DNA of 64,000 nucleotides from Nostoc linckia FACHB-104 (GCF_014696615.1 NZ_JACJQJ010000024.1:49954-113953); one strand, 5' to 3'. Numbered from the stretch's first letter, positions 28,171 through 37,783 are shown. Notes: generated from the letters alone by a model not told the origin. A program made the numbers and translations.

Positions 28171-28659
28171 TCAATTCGTCCCTGTAACAATATGATGGGT
28201 AGACCCAATAAATAACCAAACAAAGGTAATTGCTAATCCCAAGGTGAGCAATGTAATATACCTGAGAAATTGGTGTAAACGAATTTTCATTTGCTCTTGA
28301 TATTCGGCAAATGCTTTACTCAGTTCTGTTAAATCATGTTGCAACTGATTGACTTTTTTTTCTAATTCTTTGACCAGTGATTTCCATTGATTACCTTTGC
28401 CTGGTGCTTCATCTTCATGGGCGCAAATTTCTGTTTCTGCTTGCATTTCCCAAAGTGCGCCTTGATAATAGACGACATCGCCTTTGCGATAGGTTTTTCC
28501 CTCCTGCCACAATCCATGAAATTGATCGTCATGTTTGTTTAGCATGGAGTTGATCAAATCTTTAAAATGGTCTTCTGAAAGGCGACTTTTATTTTTGAAT
28601 AAACTCTTAAGTTCGTTGCGGCTTCTTAAGACATTGGCATCGTTCGATACGGTAAACAT
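28171..28659 (-). CDS. Short fibre-like CIS protein with coiled coil and C-terminal membrane helix
   Basis: 162 residues. Residues 14-49 (ELKSLFKNKSRLSEDHFKDL...HGLW) resemble the N-terminus of CIS and phage fibres that dock onto the baseplate. Residues about 51-72 (GKTYRKGDVVYYQGALW) match a small carbohydrate-binding, chitin-binding-type Trp motif. A coiled coil follows (about 93-128) and then a membrane segment (about 133-152). A soluble particle component with its own membrane helix would give the CIS a membrane anchor. The location between the two giant baseplate genes supports a baseplate-proximal role. No named family is assigned with certainty. Confidence 0.7.
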   Translation of the reverse strand: MFTVSNDANVLRSRNELKSLFKNKSRLSEDHFKDLINSMLNKHDDQFHGLWQEGKTYRKGDVVYYQGALWEMQAETEICAHEDEAPGKGNQWKSLVKELEKKVNQLQHDLTELSKAFAEYQEQMKIRLHQFLRYITLLTLGLAITFVWLFIGSTHHIVTGTN

Positions 28660-28702
28660 AAGTGAGAATCCTGCAATTTATTGTGGGTGTTGGTAGGAAT
28701 TA

Positions 28703-28889
28703 ACGAACCGCAAAGGAGCGAAGGTCACGAAGTGAGAAGGAAAAGAAGGAAAATTAAGAATGAGTATAAGCATCAACAATAAGACTATGAAATACTAGTG
28801 ATATACCGTATTAATTATTTGGAGTACAATCACGGTCAACTCTTTCTTATTTTCTCTTCCTTCGCGCTCTTCGTGCCTTTGCGGTTCAT
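28703..28889. repeat. Long imperfect inverted repeat between two CIS genes
   Basis: GAACCGCAAAGGAGCGAAGG... at 28703-28757 is complementary, with mismatches, to the segment ending ...CTTTGCGGTTCA at 28845-28889. The loop is about 90 bases. The whole lies in a 388-bp gene-free gap (28660-29047) inside the CIS operon, where it could fold in the transcript or be the remains of a small mobile element. Confidence 0.55.
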
Positions 28890-29047
28890 TTTTTCATCCT
28901 CAAAATTAACGGAACATAGCACTGTGCTATTTAAGATTTATACAAAATCACGCGTAAATGAATATTTTCATAAAAAATTAACATCTATAAACCCTAATTT
29001 GTGACAAAAAGTAACTTTATAAATCTTTATTTCCTATTACCTTACAT

Positions 29048-32000
29048 TCACAACAATTCCAAATCTTCTAAAGATTCATAACCTAAAATACCAGACTCAA
29101 TTTTTTGATTAGGCACAACTGTTTTTTCTTGAAATTCTTGAATAATGTGACCTTGATCGCTAGTTTTTAACGAAACTGAAGTTAAAACCGATCGCGCAGT
29201 TGAGGCGATCGCTTCTCGGATATCTCGCTGGGTGTCTTGGTGCATTTTAAAATCCACAACATAGTCAATGTATTCCTGTTTTTCGATAAAGTTGACAATT
29301 GCCGAACGGTAGAGTTTACCGCCAAACTGAATTTCCGCTTGCCTATCCATTGTCCAAGGGGCAAGAAAATAAGTGATTGCTTGTTCTAATTGGCGGCTAT
29401 AGTATCCAAAGTTGGCAGAATAGGGAGATTTAAATTTCACCTGAAATTCCACCTGAATATGTTCGTAGGCTGGATTTACTACTTGTATTGCAGCCCAAGG
29501 AGAACTGATACTAGCCAAATATTTCTCGATTTGCTGTAGCAGGTTAATGTTAACTTTGGGTTCTAATTCATTATTAATTCCCATCAATGCTAAGTTGGGA
29601 ATGACAGCTAAAGTCACCGATCCAGGTGTCAATTCCTGCAACTTGTCGTTTTGTTGATCAACTTGTCCGTGATTGATACAGCGAACTTTGTAAATTTCGG
29701 GAAACTTTTCTAGTACAAGCCTTTCATAGTCAAAGATGGTAACAGCCCGGCCTTTGTGGCGTAGATGTTCGCTAATGCGGATATAAAAATCGGCTGGCTG
29801 TTCTTTAATCTTCCCACCAAAGGAGTCATAGAGCTGCTCTATGGTTTTGACTTCTGGGTTGGGGTTAACCTGTTTGGCAATAGTACCAGCAGGTAGGGGA
29901 TTGGCTAAATGGTTGGGATCGTTACTTTCATCTGTGAAACTCACCCTTGCAGCTTGGGTGTGGACACCGAAGATTTGACAGATAGCACCACTGCGCGCTG
30001 GTACAGTCACCTTCAGCCAATGCAAGTTGGGATCGAGAATTGTGGTTTTGGCTTTACTGATATCTGCTGGAATCCCCACATGGATGATACCAGAGGCAAT
30101 TAAACCGTTGGTATTGTCGCTGACAATGCGATCGCTCAAAGATTCCCAAGAATTATCTTTTAAATAAAACCATTTCACATCAGCTTTTTTTAACGCTGTA
30201 TCAGCGCTGGCTTCTGCTACTTGGAAAAGTAAAGGTAATGCTGTCGGCGGATCGAGGTTCTCTAACCCAATTAGTAATTCCCCTTCATTGGTAAACTGTG
30301 GTAAAAAGTCTGGTTTTTCTGCCTCCAAATGCTCAAACCCGCCAAATGGGTAAAGATGAAAAATTGTACAATCCTGGGTTGTCGCAACTGCGGTGTATTT
30401 AAGATAAAGCGATTGAATCGTCGGTGTGTAAGGTTGATTGAGGGTAATTGGTGCTACCTCTCCTTTAGTAAATATCACACCTGGTCGCCATCGCTGCAGG
30501 CTCTTGTCTTTTAACTCATAGACAGCTTCGTTAACATATTTCTCATCAGCAAAATCTTTAGCCGCAGCTAATGTCTGGGTTGCATATTTCGTCGCAAACT
30601 CTTCATGCAAAAAGTCTTGATTGAGGCTGAAGCGCAAAAAACCACCAGATGTTTGATTGTTCAAGCTGGTGAAATTATCAATTTCCTCACCCTGTAGCGG
30701 CGTTGTGGAAGCGTTAACAAGAGTGCGATCGCCTGACGTAAAAAGTTTGTAAGGATTGCTAAAACCTTCTTCTGACCAAGTGCGTTTAGTCAATCGCGCT
30801 AATTGTGCAGAAAAATTCTCAAAATCCGGTTGTGGATTTTCACCGACAACATAGTAGCCGCGGTAATAGTCTTTCAGGGAAGCAGGTAATTTTTCCCATG
30901 TAATATTGATTTGCAAATCCGAGAGATTTTTGAGAAAAATTTCTTGGCTACCAACATAAAATGTTGAGCCTACTGCTGGTCTGGGGCCAAAAGGCTGAAA
31001 AGGTTTAGTAGCATCTAATACACCCAAGTCATTTTGCACAACCAAATTGCGAACTTCTTTCACCCGCACACTGATTGATACCTTATCCAGCTTGACATTA
31101 CGGAAATAATGGTATGCTGGCAAGTTATCGACTAAAACCTGAGTTTTTAATTCTATGCGCGCTACTGGTGTGGCTTGCGGGAGTGTGAGAGGAAAGTTAG
31201 GAATATCAGGATTGTAGGGAATCGGTTTGTCTGGGAGATAAGGTAAAACGGGGTCAATCTCAGCAGCTAGTACGACTACTAAAGAAAGTTCCGAATTATT
31301 CCACCCAGTTTTTTCTTTACCACCTCCAGCTACAGGCGCACCTGATTTTAAAATGTCGGCTTTGATCCAGTCTTTTTCACCACTGAGATAAACTTCAAAG
31401 ACTTCATGCAGTTTATCCGCCGGAAGTACTGTCCCCAAACCACTGAGGGAAAAGGTGAACTGAATCACCCGTTCACTTTCCTGCAACAATAAAACATCAG
31501 ATGCGATCGCCAAACCTAATTGTGTGGGTTGGCGTTTGTCATTCCCAAAGGGAAGCCAGGTTTTGATAGTTTGTTCCTTGGGAAAATCTCCCCCCTGACC
31601 ATCAAACGAGTTCGCTACTGAAGAGGAGTACAAACCAGGATTTCGCGGAGGTTTTTCGCCAGGTTTGACTGCTTGTAAGTCTAAAAATAAACCTTTGAGG
31701 CTGGTAATCTGGGCTTTGTGAATGACGATATCTGCATCGAGGCTGTAGAATAAATCCTTGCCACTAGCATCTTTCCCAGCTTTAAACCGAGTACCAGCCG
31801 GTAGCGCAAATTCAGTTTGAGACTTGATCAGTTCAAAAATGAGGTGGGCGTGGTCTGGTTGGGCTGGGCGATCGCGCAAGCGCAGTACTTGACGATAAAA
31901 GAAGTCGAGATGTCGCTGAGTCATTAAATTCAGGTCATCTCTTGCAGGTTTCATCACCTCCAAAAAAGCCAAATAAAGGGCTAAATAAGGTTGATGATCC

Positions 32001-32740
32001 TGTCTAGCTTGCAGACTTTTTTCTAAATACTGCGGTGCTTGTTGAATAATTTGGTAATAGTTTTGAAATAAAATTTGAAATACAGCGTCTAATTCATCTC
32101 GCACTTGTACAGGATTTGCATTAAAAGGAGTGCGATCGCCCGCTGGAAGAGTGAGATTTAACCCAAATTCTTGATTAAATTTCGTATAAATATCTACTGA
32201 GTTGAAGACCTTTTTAGTAGCAGCCACATAAGCTTGTTCAAAAGCCCAAATCCGTAATATAGGTTCACGAAGATTAGTTTTTACCAATCCTCTAATGACA
32301 GCTTGTAGAGGTGTATAAGATTCTAAACTTGTATACCATTTATATATTTGCTGAAGGATTTCAATCCACGTAGCTAATAAATCAGCAAACCTCTCAAATT
32401 TCTGATTTGATTGTCCGCTTTCACTGGATAATTCAGAAAGAAACTCTCGCAAATGCTGGCTATATTGGTCTTTAATTTTTTGCGGGCGAGTTTTACTAAT
32501 GAGTGCAATTTGTATAGGAGTATTGCCATTGAAGAATGCTTGCCAATTCCCATCAGCATCGTTGTTATCGTTGTAATAAATAACCTGCTCGCTAAAACGA
32601 TAGGCAAATACCAGAAAATTGCCCAAGTCATTTTCATCCACCTTCACAAAATCAGGTGATAAAGCTGGAACCTGACGTTGACGCTGGCTCACCCCATCGC
32701 GAATTAATGGATTTTTAAGTTTTTCCGGGCGGATTTTCAT
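29048..32740 (-). CDS. CIS baseplate J-like protein (Cis11/gp6-like)
   Basis: 1230 residues. The C-terminal third carries the baseplate-J/gp6 features: HLRHKGRAVTIFDYERLVLEKFPEIYKVRC (about 1000-1030, shown here in part), PNLALMGINNELEPKVN, and the final insertion-ring segment with PYSANFGYYSRQLEQAI. The N-terminal 300 residues and the middle are long beta-rich regions with little recognisable homology. Afp11-type proteins form the wedge ring on which the sheath sits. It is encoded between the gp25 and gp7-like genes, the standard order. A 192-bp gap with a dispersed repeat separates it from the gp25 gene. Confidence 0.82.
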   Translation of the reverse strand: MKIRPEKLKNPLIRDGVSQRQRQVPALSPDFVKVDENDLGNFLVFAYRFSEQVIYYNDNNDADGNWQAFFNGNTPIQIALISKTRPQKIKDQYSQHLREFLSELSSESGQSNQKFERFADLLATWIEILQQIYKWYTSLESYTPLQAVIRGLVKTNLREPILRIWAFEQAYVAATKKVFNSVDIYTKFNQEFGLNLTLPAGDRTPFNANPVQVRDELDAVFQILFQNYYQIIQQAPQYLEKSLQARQDHQPYLALYLAFLEVMKPARDDLNLMTQRHLDFFYRQVLRLRDRPAQPDHAHLIFELIKSQTEFALPAGTRFKAGKDASGKDLFYSLDADIVIHKAQITSLKGLFLDLQAVKPGEKPPRNPGLYSSSVANSFDGQGGDFPKEQTIKTWLPFGNDKRQPTQLGLAIASDVLLLQESERVIQFTFSLSGLGTVLPADKLHEVFEVYLSGEKDWIKADILKSGAPVAGGGKEKTGWNNSELSLVVVLAAEIDPVLPYLPDKPIPYNPDIPNFPLTLPQATPVARIELKTQVLVDNLPAYHYFRNVKLDKVSISVRVKEVRNLVVQNDLGVLDATKPFQPFGPRPAVGSTFYVGSQEIFLKNLSDLQINITWEKLPASLKDYYRGYYVVGENPQPDFENFSAQLARLTKRTWSEEGFSNPYKLFTSGDRTLVNASTTPLQGEEIDNFTSLNNQTSGGFLRFSLNQDFLHEEFATKYATQTLAAAKDFADEKYVNEAVYELKDKSLQRWRPGVIFTKGEVAPITLNQPYTPTIQSLYLKYTAVATTQDCTIFHLYPFGGFEHLEAEKPDFLPQFTNEGELLIGLENLDPPTALPLLFQVAEASADTALKKADVKWFYLKDNSWESLSDRIVSDNTNGLIASGIIHVGIPADISKAKTTILDPNLHWLKVTVPARSGAICQIFGVHTQAARVSFTDESNDPNHLANPLPAGTIAKQVNPNPEVKTIEQLYDSFGGKIKEQPADFYIRISEHLRHKGRAVTIFDYERLVLEKFPEIYKVRCINHGQVDQQNDKLQELTPGSVTLAVIPNLALMGINNELEPKVNINLLQQIEKYLASISSPWAAIQVVNPAYEHIQVEFQVKFKSPYSANFGYYSRQLEQAITYFLAPWTMDRQAEIQFGGKLYRSAIVNFIEKQEYIDYVVDFKMHQDTQRDIREAIASTARSVLTSVSLKTSDQGHIIQEFQEKTVVPNQKIESGILGYESLEDLELL

Positions 32741-32837
32741 GATAATTCGTAGTTGGTAATTCGTAATTCGTAATTAATTATTTGGATTTAACATTTAACA
32801 AGTTCAAAATTTTATATTATTTTCCTGTTTTTCCACA

Positions 32838-32927
32838 AATTAAGTAACTCGGTGGAAATAAAGCAAATTAGATTACAAAATATAAACAGGCTTAAAACTC
32901 TTACCAATGACAAAGAACAAATGACGA
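32838..32927. repeat. Dispersed repeat, copy 1 (AATTAAGTAAxTCGGTGG)
   Basis: Shares with 37221-37310 the block TAAGTAA-C/A-TCGGTGGAAATAA and further matches (ATAAACAGG.TT.AAA..CTTAC.AATGACAAA). It sits in the gap between the J-like and gp25 genes. Confidence 0.6.
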
Positions 32928-32932
32928 CATAA

Positions 32933-33358
32933 TTAAGTAATTGCTAACGAACCAACACCTTCTTGCAAATAGAAAGGATAAACGAAATTAAAGCGAGAAT
33001 TAGTAGTAATCACGGTGTAATCCACTGTGATATTGATGACTCCTTTTAACTGTTCATCAAGGTTAAGATCTAAGCGTTCCAAGCGGATACGAGGCTCATG
33101 ATAAACAATGGCAATCCTTACTAATTCTTTAATACTGCTAGCTACAGTTGGACTCAGAGGCTCAAACAGCAAATTTTCTAAGTTACAGCCATAGGTAGGT
33201 TGCATCACCCGTTCACCCAAGCTAGTTGTCAGGAGAATTTTGAGACTTTCGTTAATATCTTCCTCAGCGCTAACCAGCCTGACACTGCGAGACATTTTAT
33301 TAAATTGCGGCGGAAATCCCCAACCTGTCCCTAGAAAAGCATTATCGTTTTCATCCAT
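32933..33358 (-). CDS. CIS baseplate protein gp25 (Cis9-like)
   Basis: 141 residues. The ATG at 33358 is preceded by GGAGG five bases upstream; the longer TTG frame (33370) is not used. Family features: GTGWGFPPQFN near the N-terminus, SAEEDINESLKILLTTSLGERVMQPTYGCNLENLLFEP-type segment (residues about 30-67, only partly quoted), and IAIVYHEPRIRL. In T4 and CISs gp25 nucleates the sheath. The ribosome-binding site lies inside the last codons of the PAAR gene, whose stop is 1 base before the ATG, so the two are translationally coupled. Confidence 0.92.
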   Translation of the reverse strand: MDENDNAFLGTGWGFPPQFNKMSRSVRLVSAEEDINESLKILLTTSLGERVMQPTYGCNLENLLFEPLSPTVASSIKELVRIAIVYHEPRIRLERLDLNLDEQLKGVINITVDYTVITTNSRFNFVYPFYLQEGVGSLAIT

Positions 33359-33359
33359 G

Positions 33360-33662
33360 TCAGCCTCCAATCAATACAGTGAAATCTCCCAAAACAATCG
33401 AGCCGCCATGTGCTGTTGTATCACCCAAACGCGCCGCAGGTTTTCCCCCAATCATCACAGTTGCTGAACCCATAACAATAGCGTCTGGTGGCCCAGTGCA
33501 GACACAGTTATCACCCAAAACAGCAGCAGGTAATCCGCCGATTAAGACATTCGGTTGTCCAGGGCCAATTACAGGGCCACCGACATGAGGAATCGGGGGT
33601 ACTGCTGGAGTCTGCATCGGACAAACGTGCATATCATTAATTCGCGCAGCTGGTTTTCCCAT
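33360..33662 (-). CDS. CIS PAAR-type spike tip (Cis10-like)
   Basis: 100 residues. Contains the PAAR repeats: KPAARINDMHVC, then GxPAAVLGDNCVC, KPAARLGDTTAHGG and the final VLIGG. PAAR proteins cap the VgrG spike and sharpen it. It is encoded between VgrG and gp25, the standard order, and ends 1 base before the gp25 start. Several Cys and His residues (HVC, CVC, TAH) are in the positions expected for the zinc-coordinating tip. Confidence 0.94.
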   Translation of the reverse strand: MGKPAARINDMHVCPMQTPAVPPIPHVGGPVIGPGQPNVLIGGLPAAVLGDNCVCTGPPDAIVMGSATVMIGGKPAARLGDTTAHGGSIVLGDFTVLIGG

Positions 33663-33761
33663 ATTTACTTTCCTTTTCGTTACTAATTCGCGATCAAAAA
33701 TCTTTTATTTATCGGCGTTTATCTGCGTTTATCTGCGGTTAATTATTCTTAAAATCTAAAA

Positions 33762-35534
33762 TTAATTAATCTGAACTAAAGAACCCTTGAGAACCGCGAT
33801 CGCACTTGTAGAAACTTCCGCACCACCATTACCCTGAGCTTTAAACTGAGCATTGGCTTTAACATTGACGTTTAATCCCTCAATGTTGTTATCTTTGATA
33901 GCTTTGAGTGTTAACTGACCAGTGGCTTCGATGGTGATATCTTTGGGGCTTTTCATGACGATACCGCTATCATTCATAGTCAAGGTATTACCGTTTTGGT
34001 CTTTCAAAGCAATCCCTTTATCCTCATCAGAGATGGTAATTTTATTACCACCAGGGGTTTCCAGAGTGATGAATTTCTTTTCATCATCGAAGGTCACTTT
34101 AATTTGCGATCGCGTAAAAAATCCTTTCTGGTGATTGTTATCGAAAGCTTTTAGAGGCGCTGGTTTAGCCTTGCTGTTGAGCATTCCTAATACAATCGCA
34201 TCGCGTGGATCGTCGTTAAGAAAGCCCAATACTACTTCGTCACCAATTTCCGGGCGAAAAAACGAACCGCGATTGTTACCAGCATCCAGAGTAGCGATGC
34301 GAGTCCAAATTCCCTGAGACTTAGAATCGAGGGTAGGCACTTTGACTAAAATCCTGTCTTCACCATTAGGATCATCCTGTAACTGCACTACCACACCAAT
34401 TTGTAAGCCGTTAACACCAGGGAGCATTCCTGATGCTGGTTTATCCACGATGTCAGCTTCTTGGTAAAACCACTGAGAACTCATGCCAAGCTGTATATGA
34501 GTAAACCAGGCTCCACCGATAACTTCGTGACGAATACCAGACACATAGGCTATTCCGTTAAAACGCTGACCAACGCCCTTCAGTTCAATCAGGGCATCAA
34601 TTTGAGCATCAGGGTAGCCTTTGGTTTTCACCCGCCCCTGAATTTTCGCTAATCGGCTTTTGAGCAATTGAGCATCTGCCCATGCTTGCAGTTCTTGGGT
34701 TTGTAAGTGACCACTATGACTTAGTTGGAATGCTTCCAAAGCGATCGCATTACCTAAATCTTTGCCTGAGAGGTTACCCTGTTTATTGACAATAGGCTCA
34801 ATCCCCTGCACCTCAAGTAACGCCTGATCGCCATAACTCCAAGCTTGCGCCTTTACCTCTGGATATTGCGATCGCGCGTCCATTTCGGTTTCAAACTCCA
34901 GTATGTTAACACCATAGGTGAGGGTACTGATTGGACTACCACTAGTGTTTGGCGGTTTCACCTTGAACTTATCTTTTTCCACCACAACAATTTGTCCGTT
35001 CATTTCAGCGCGAGACAAAATAAAGTCCCAATCAGTAGCGTAGTATTGGACGATTTGTGGATGCTGAAATTTGCTGTCGGTAATTTCTACTCCTCCTATA
35101 CTGTAGTTACCGAGAATTTGTGCGATCGCATCACTATCTTTCATGTCCCTGAAATAGCGACTATGGCGACCAACGGTCAATCTAGTAGCAGCAGCTTTAC
35201 AATCAAGGATGAGGATTGAGCTACCATTTGCACCTACTTTCAGCGCTTGTTTGACAATCAATCCTTTAAATACTTGGCGATTGTGGCCATCGTAACCCAG
35301 GGAAATTTCCAGTTTGTTACCCGGAACTAGGTCAGGCCCTTCACTGCTAGCAAAAGTTTCCTCCCCAACATCACCATCTCGCAGCACTAGCCGCGCTGTT
35401 GGGACTCGATTCACCACCGAGTTAATTGTTATGGACAACACCGCATAAGTGTTTGTGATGTCCTTACCATTGGCAAGCAACTTGTAACTAGCAACGTTAT
35501 AAAGGGCATTATTAGGGATAATCAGATCGCTCAT
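33762..35534 (-). CDS. CIS spike protein VgrG (Cis8-like)
   Basis: 590 residues. The N-terminal gp27-like part (about 1-370) is followed by an OB-fold/gp5-like segment (VQLQDDPNGEDRILVKVP, then EIGDEVVLGFLNDDPRDAIVLG, about 377-455) and a C-terminal beta-prism needle with GGNKITISDEDKG, NGNTLTMNDSGIVMKS and TGQLTLKA repeats. Spike for membrane puncture at the tip of the tube. It overlaps the preceding hub gene by 4 bases (ATGA), showing tight co-translation. Confidence 0.94.
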   Translation of the reverse strand: MSDLIIPNNALYNVASYKLLANGKDITNTYAVLSITINSVVNRVPTARLVLRDGDVGEETFASSEGPDLVPGNKLEISLGYDGHNRQVFKGLIVKQALKVGANGSSILILDCKAAATRLTVGRHSRYFRDMKDSDAIAQILGNYSIGGVEITDSKFQHPQIVQYYATDWDFILSRAEMNGQIVVVEKDKFKVKPPNTSGSPISTLTYGVNILEFETEMDARSQYPEVKAQAWSYGDQALLEVQGIEPIVNKQGNLSGKDLGNAIALEAFQLSHSGHLQTQELQAWADAQLLKSRLAKIQGRVKTKGYPDAQIDALIELKGVGQRFNGIAYVSGIRHEVIGGAWFTHIQLGMSSQWFYQEADIVDKPASGMLPGVNGLQIGVVVQLQDDPNGEDRILVKVPTLDSKSQGIWTRIATLDAGNNRGSFFRPEIGDEVVLGFLNDDPRDAIVLGMLNSKAKPAPLKAFDNNHQKGFFTRSQIKVTFDDEKKFITLETPGGNKITISDEDKGIALKDQNGNTLTMNDSGIVMKSPKDITIEATGQLTLKAIKDNNIEGLNVNVKANAQFKAQGNGGAEVSTSAIAVLKGSLVQIN

Positions 35535-36238
35535 GATTCGGTTTTCTCAAGGGGTGGAAATCTCAAATCAGTATTAGTAGCTAAACGCCGAAAATTAATC
35601 AGACCGTTGACTTTGGCAATTTGTAGGTAATAAGTTGGATCGCCGTAAATGTCATAGGTCATTAAAGGTAAAGTATCGCTAGCCGTGACTTTGCGTTGAT
35701 GAGTGACATCAGGTGATTTTTTCCCTTCTTCTCTTACCCGGCGTTCTTGCTCGATGTAGTTAACAAAGTTAGCACCAAGCCTAGCCCGCAATGGTTGTCC
35801 ATCTGGGGAAAACAGCGTGTAGTTAATTTGTAAATCTTTGAGAATACAATCAAAGCCGTTTTTATTCCCAAAAGAAAAGTTACCCCACAACAGGCGCAGA
35901 AAATTCGGTTTGTGGGTTCTACCATCCATTGTGTAAACCACATTTAGAAAATCCTGGACTTGTTGCGCTACATTTTGATGAAACTGGTTAGGTTTACCTT
36001 TGATTGGCACAACATTTGTACCATCAAATGTAAAATCCAGCTTCATTTCTTCAGGACGCGTAAATTTAAATTGTGGATCGTTCCCTTGGGAGCCTTGAGC
36101 CTGGGCTAAATCATATTCCACTTTAAAAGCTTGAGAAAACTGCTCCGGATTTATAGGGAGGTCAAATTCTCCGACTTTCTTCTCAAATCGCTTGTCCTTG
36201 TAAGCTAGGATTTTAATTTTTGTGAGTTCACCTGTCAC
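35531..36238 (-). CDS. CIS LysM-type hub/tube-initiator protein (Cis7-like)
   Basis: 235 residues from a GTG at 36238 with CGGAG nine bases upstream; an in-frame TTG lies at 36259. Residues 1-150 match the Cis7 family: an EFDLPINPEQFSQAFKVEYD motif (partly quoted), PEEMKLDF and GxxPNFLRLLWGxxxF. The end (about 190-215) is a LysM-type segment, YGDPTYYLQIAKVNG. It links the tube to the spike in the baseplate hub. It overlaps VgrG by 4 bases (ATGA). Confidence 0.88.
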   Translation of the reverse strand: MTGELTKIKILAYKDKRFEKKVGEFDLPINPEQFSQAFKVEYDLAQAQGSQGNDPQFKFTRPEEMKLDFTFDGTNVVPIKGKPNQFHQNVAQQVQDFLNVVYTMDGRTHKPNFLRLLWGNFSFGNKNGFDCILKDLQINYTLFSPDGQPLRARLGANFVNYIEQERRVREEGKKSPDVTHQRKVTASDTLPLMTYDIYGDPTYYLQIAKVNGLINFRRLATNTDLRFPPLEKTES

Positions 36239-36384
36239 GTCGCTTTGCTCCGAATTCAAAATTCAAAATTCAAAATTAAAGCACTACCAGGATAAATCCG
36301 GAGGCTTGAATTAATCTTGTTTCACTTTTTTACTCTTCATACATCAATTTAGGGGCTTGTATCCTAGTTTCCTTGGGTCATAGA

Positions 36385-36549
36385 TTAGCGCTCTGACTTT
36401 TCTTTGAGGATGGCTAGTACCTGTTCTACACAGGCAGCAATAATGGCATCTTGGTCATTAGCATCACTGCTCCCTTGCCCTCCTAAACTGTTGTTTTGAC
36501 CATCATTAATTGAGGTTTTGATCACAAGTTCTCTAATTTCTATCGGCAT
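36385..36549 (-). CDS. DUF5908 family small CIS protein
   Basis: 54 residues. The ATG at 36549 is preceded by GGAGG eight bases upstream; a longer frame starts at 36573. It begins MPIEIRELVIKT, the signature of the DUF5908 family found in CIS clusters, followed by a Gly/Asn/Gln-rich linker and a C-terminal helix. Its role in the particle is not established, but the family occurs almost only in eCIS loci. It lies between the second tube gene and the hub gene. Confidence 0.85.
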   Translation of the reverse strand: MPIEIRELVIKTSINDGQNNSLGGQGSSDANDQDAIIAACVEQVLAILKEKSER

Positions 36550-36614
36550 CAATTTATCCTCCAAATTTGTCAACTGTTAACCGTTAACAGTCAACAGTTA
36601 ACAATCAACAATTC

Positions 36615-37094
36615 CTAATTCAGTGTCTCGAAATAGCTATAGTTCAACTCCAAAGATTCAATTGCAATTGAGTTTTGCTCGGCGTTAAATTCTGAAATTG
36701 ACCACTTTTTAGGCCAAGCATTAATGACTTTCCAAGTCATCAAGGGTTCAACTACTGCCACAGATTGGCTAGGACTAGAACGCTTCATATGTAGCAAGCT
36801 TACCAACAAATTCATCGGGCGGATTTCAAAGTTGAGAATAGCATCCATGCACCATTTCACCATCTTTGAATCTTTAACTAAGCCCCGTTTGAGTACCAGG
36901 GGGCTATATTTAGTACGCACTGGTAGGATATGCTCAAAGCGATTTTCACCACCTTCTTTGAGAGTTTCAGTCTGCATATCTACACTCAGACCAGTAACAC
37001 TCTGAAAGCGAGTTTCCACTACGTCTTTGTCCAGGTTTTCACCCAGAAAAACCACATCAAAAAAGAAACCTACTGGGGGATAAGCAGACATCAT
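36615..37094 (-). CDS. CIS inner tube protein, second type (Cis1b)
   Basis: 159 residues. Starts MMSAYPPVGFFF, with two adjacent ATGs (37094 and 37091); the upstream TTG (37106) is less likely because the SAYPPVGF sequence is where the family begins. Contains the tube signature VTGLSVDMQTETLKEGG, LVLKRG and KVINAWPKKWSISEF. It is paralogous to the product of 37346-37783 but longer, with a Ser-rich insertion (about 108-120). A second tube type is usual in CISs and often forms the first ring at the baseplate. Confidence 0.88.
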   Translation of the reverse strand: MMSAYPPVGFFFDVVFLGENLDKDVVETRFQSVTGLSVDMQTETLKEGGENRFEHILPVRTKYSPLVLKRGLVKDSKMVKWCMDAILNFEIRPMNLLVSLLHMKRSSPSQSVAVVEPLMTWKVINAWPKKWSISEFNAEQNSIAIESLELNYSYFETLN

Positions 37095-37220
37095 AACTGT
37101 TACCAATTCGTAATTCGTAATTCGTAATTACAGAACTTTTACATCATCTGGGTTTAAGGGTTTGTATTTGTTGCTGATATTCATGGCATAAGTTGTTGCG
37201 AGTCAACAATCAACACCATT

Positions 37221-37310
37221 AATTAAGTAAATCGGTGGAAATAACCCTAGTTACGAAACGTAAATAGGTTTGAAAACCTTACAAATGACAAATGACAAAT
37301 GACAAATGAC
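37221..37310. repeat. Dispersed repeat, copy 2, ending in ATGACAA heptamers
   Basis: Matches 32838-32927 in the core TAAGTAAxTCGGTGGAAATAA. It ends in about four copies of the heptamer ATGACAA (37271-37300), a further period-7 repeat. It lies between the two tube genes. Confidence 0.6.
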
Positions 37311-37345
37311 AGCCCTTACCAGCTATCTTTAATTGCACCGCCTAC

Positions 37346-37783
37346 TTATCCATTTTGAATTGTTAAACCTTCGTGGGCAATTTCAATAGTTTCAATTGCG
37401 ACTTCGTTACTATCGCCTTTCAAATCGCTAGATTGAACTTTGGTAGGCCAGGCGTGTTTAACTTTCCAGATGACGACTGGCTCATGTTTTTCATTGAGCA
37501 AGCTGATAGTTAAATCGCGGCGTTCGATGGTGTTGAGAGCTACTGTATTCCACCATTTATAGAAATCGTTATCGGCCTTGAAGGTGCCTCGCTTCAGGGT
37601 GATTTTGCTCAATTTCTGCATTCCGGGCATATTGAGTTTGTGATATTCGGGCATATTACCTTCGCGGTATTCGATCATGTCCGTTTCTACGTTCAAGCCA
37701 GAAACTTCGGTGAATCCGAGGCGAGAGCCACCCCACTCTACTTGGAAATGAAATTTGGGTAAAGGATAAGCATTATCAGTCAT
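37346..37783 (-). CDS. CIS inner tube protein, main type (Cis1a)
   Basis: 145 residues. Carries the phage-tail-tube features: PLPKFHFQVEWGGSRLGFTEVSGL, IEYREGNMPEYHKLNMPG (each quoted only in part), ITLKRG and KVKHAWPTKVQSSDLKG. It polymerises to the inner tube. It lies 55 bp after the sheath gene on the same strand. The main type is shorter and lacks the Ser-rich insertion of the second tube protein. Confidence 0.93.
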   Translation of the reverse strand: MTDNAYPLPKFHFQVEWGGSRLGFTEVSGLNVETDMIEYREGNMPEYHKLNMPGMQKLSKITLKRGTFKADNDFYKWWNTVALNTIERRDLTISLLNEKHEPVVIWKVKHAWPTKVQSSDLKGDSNEVAIETIEIAHEGLTIQNG

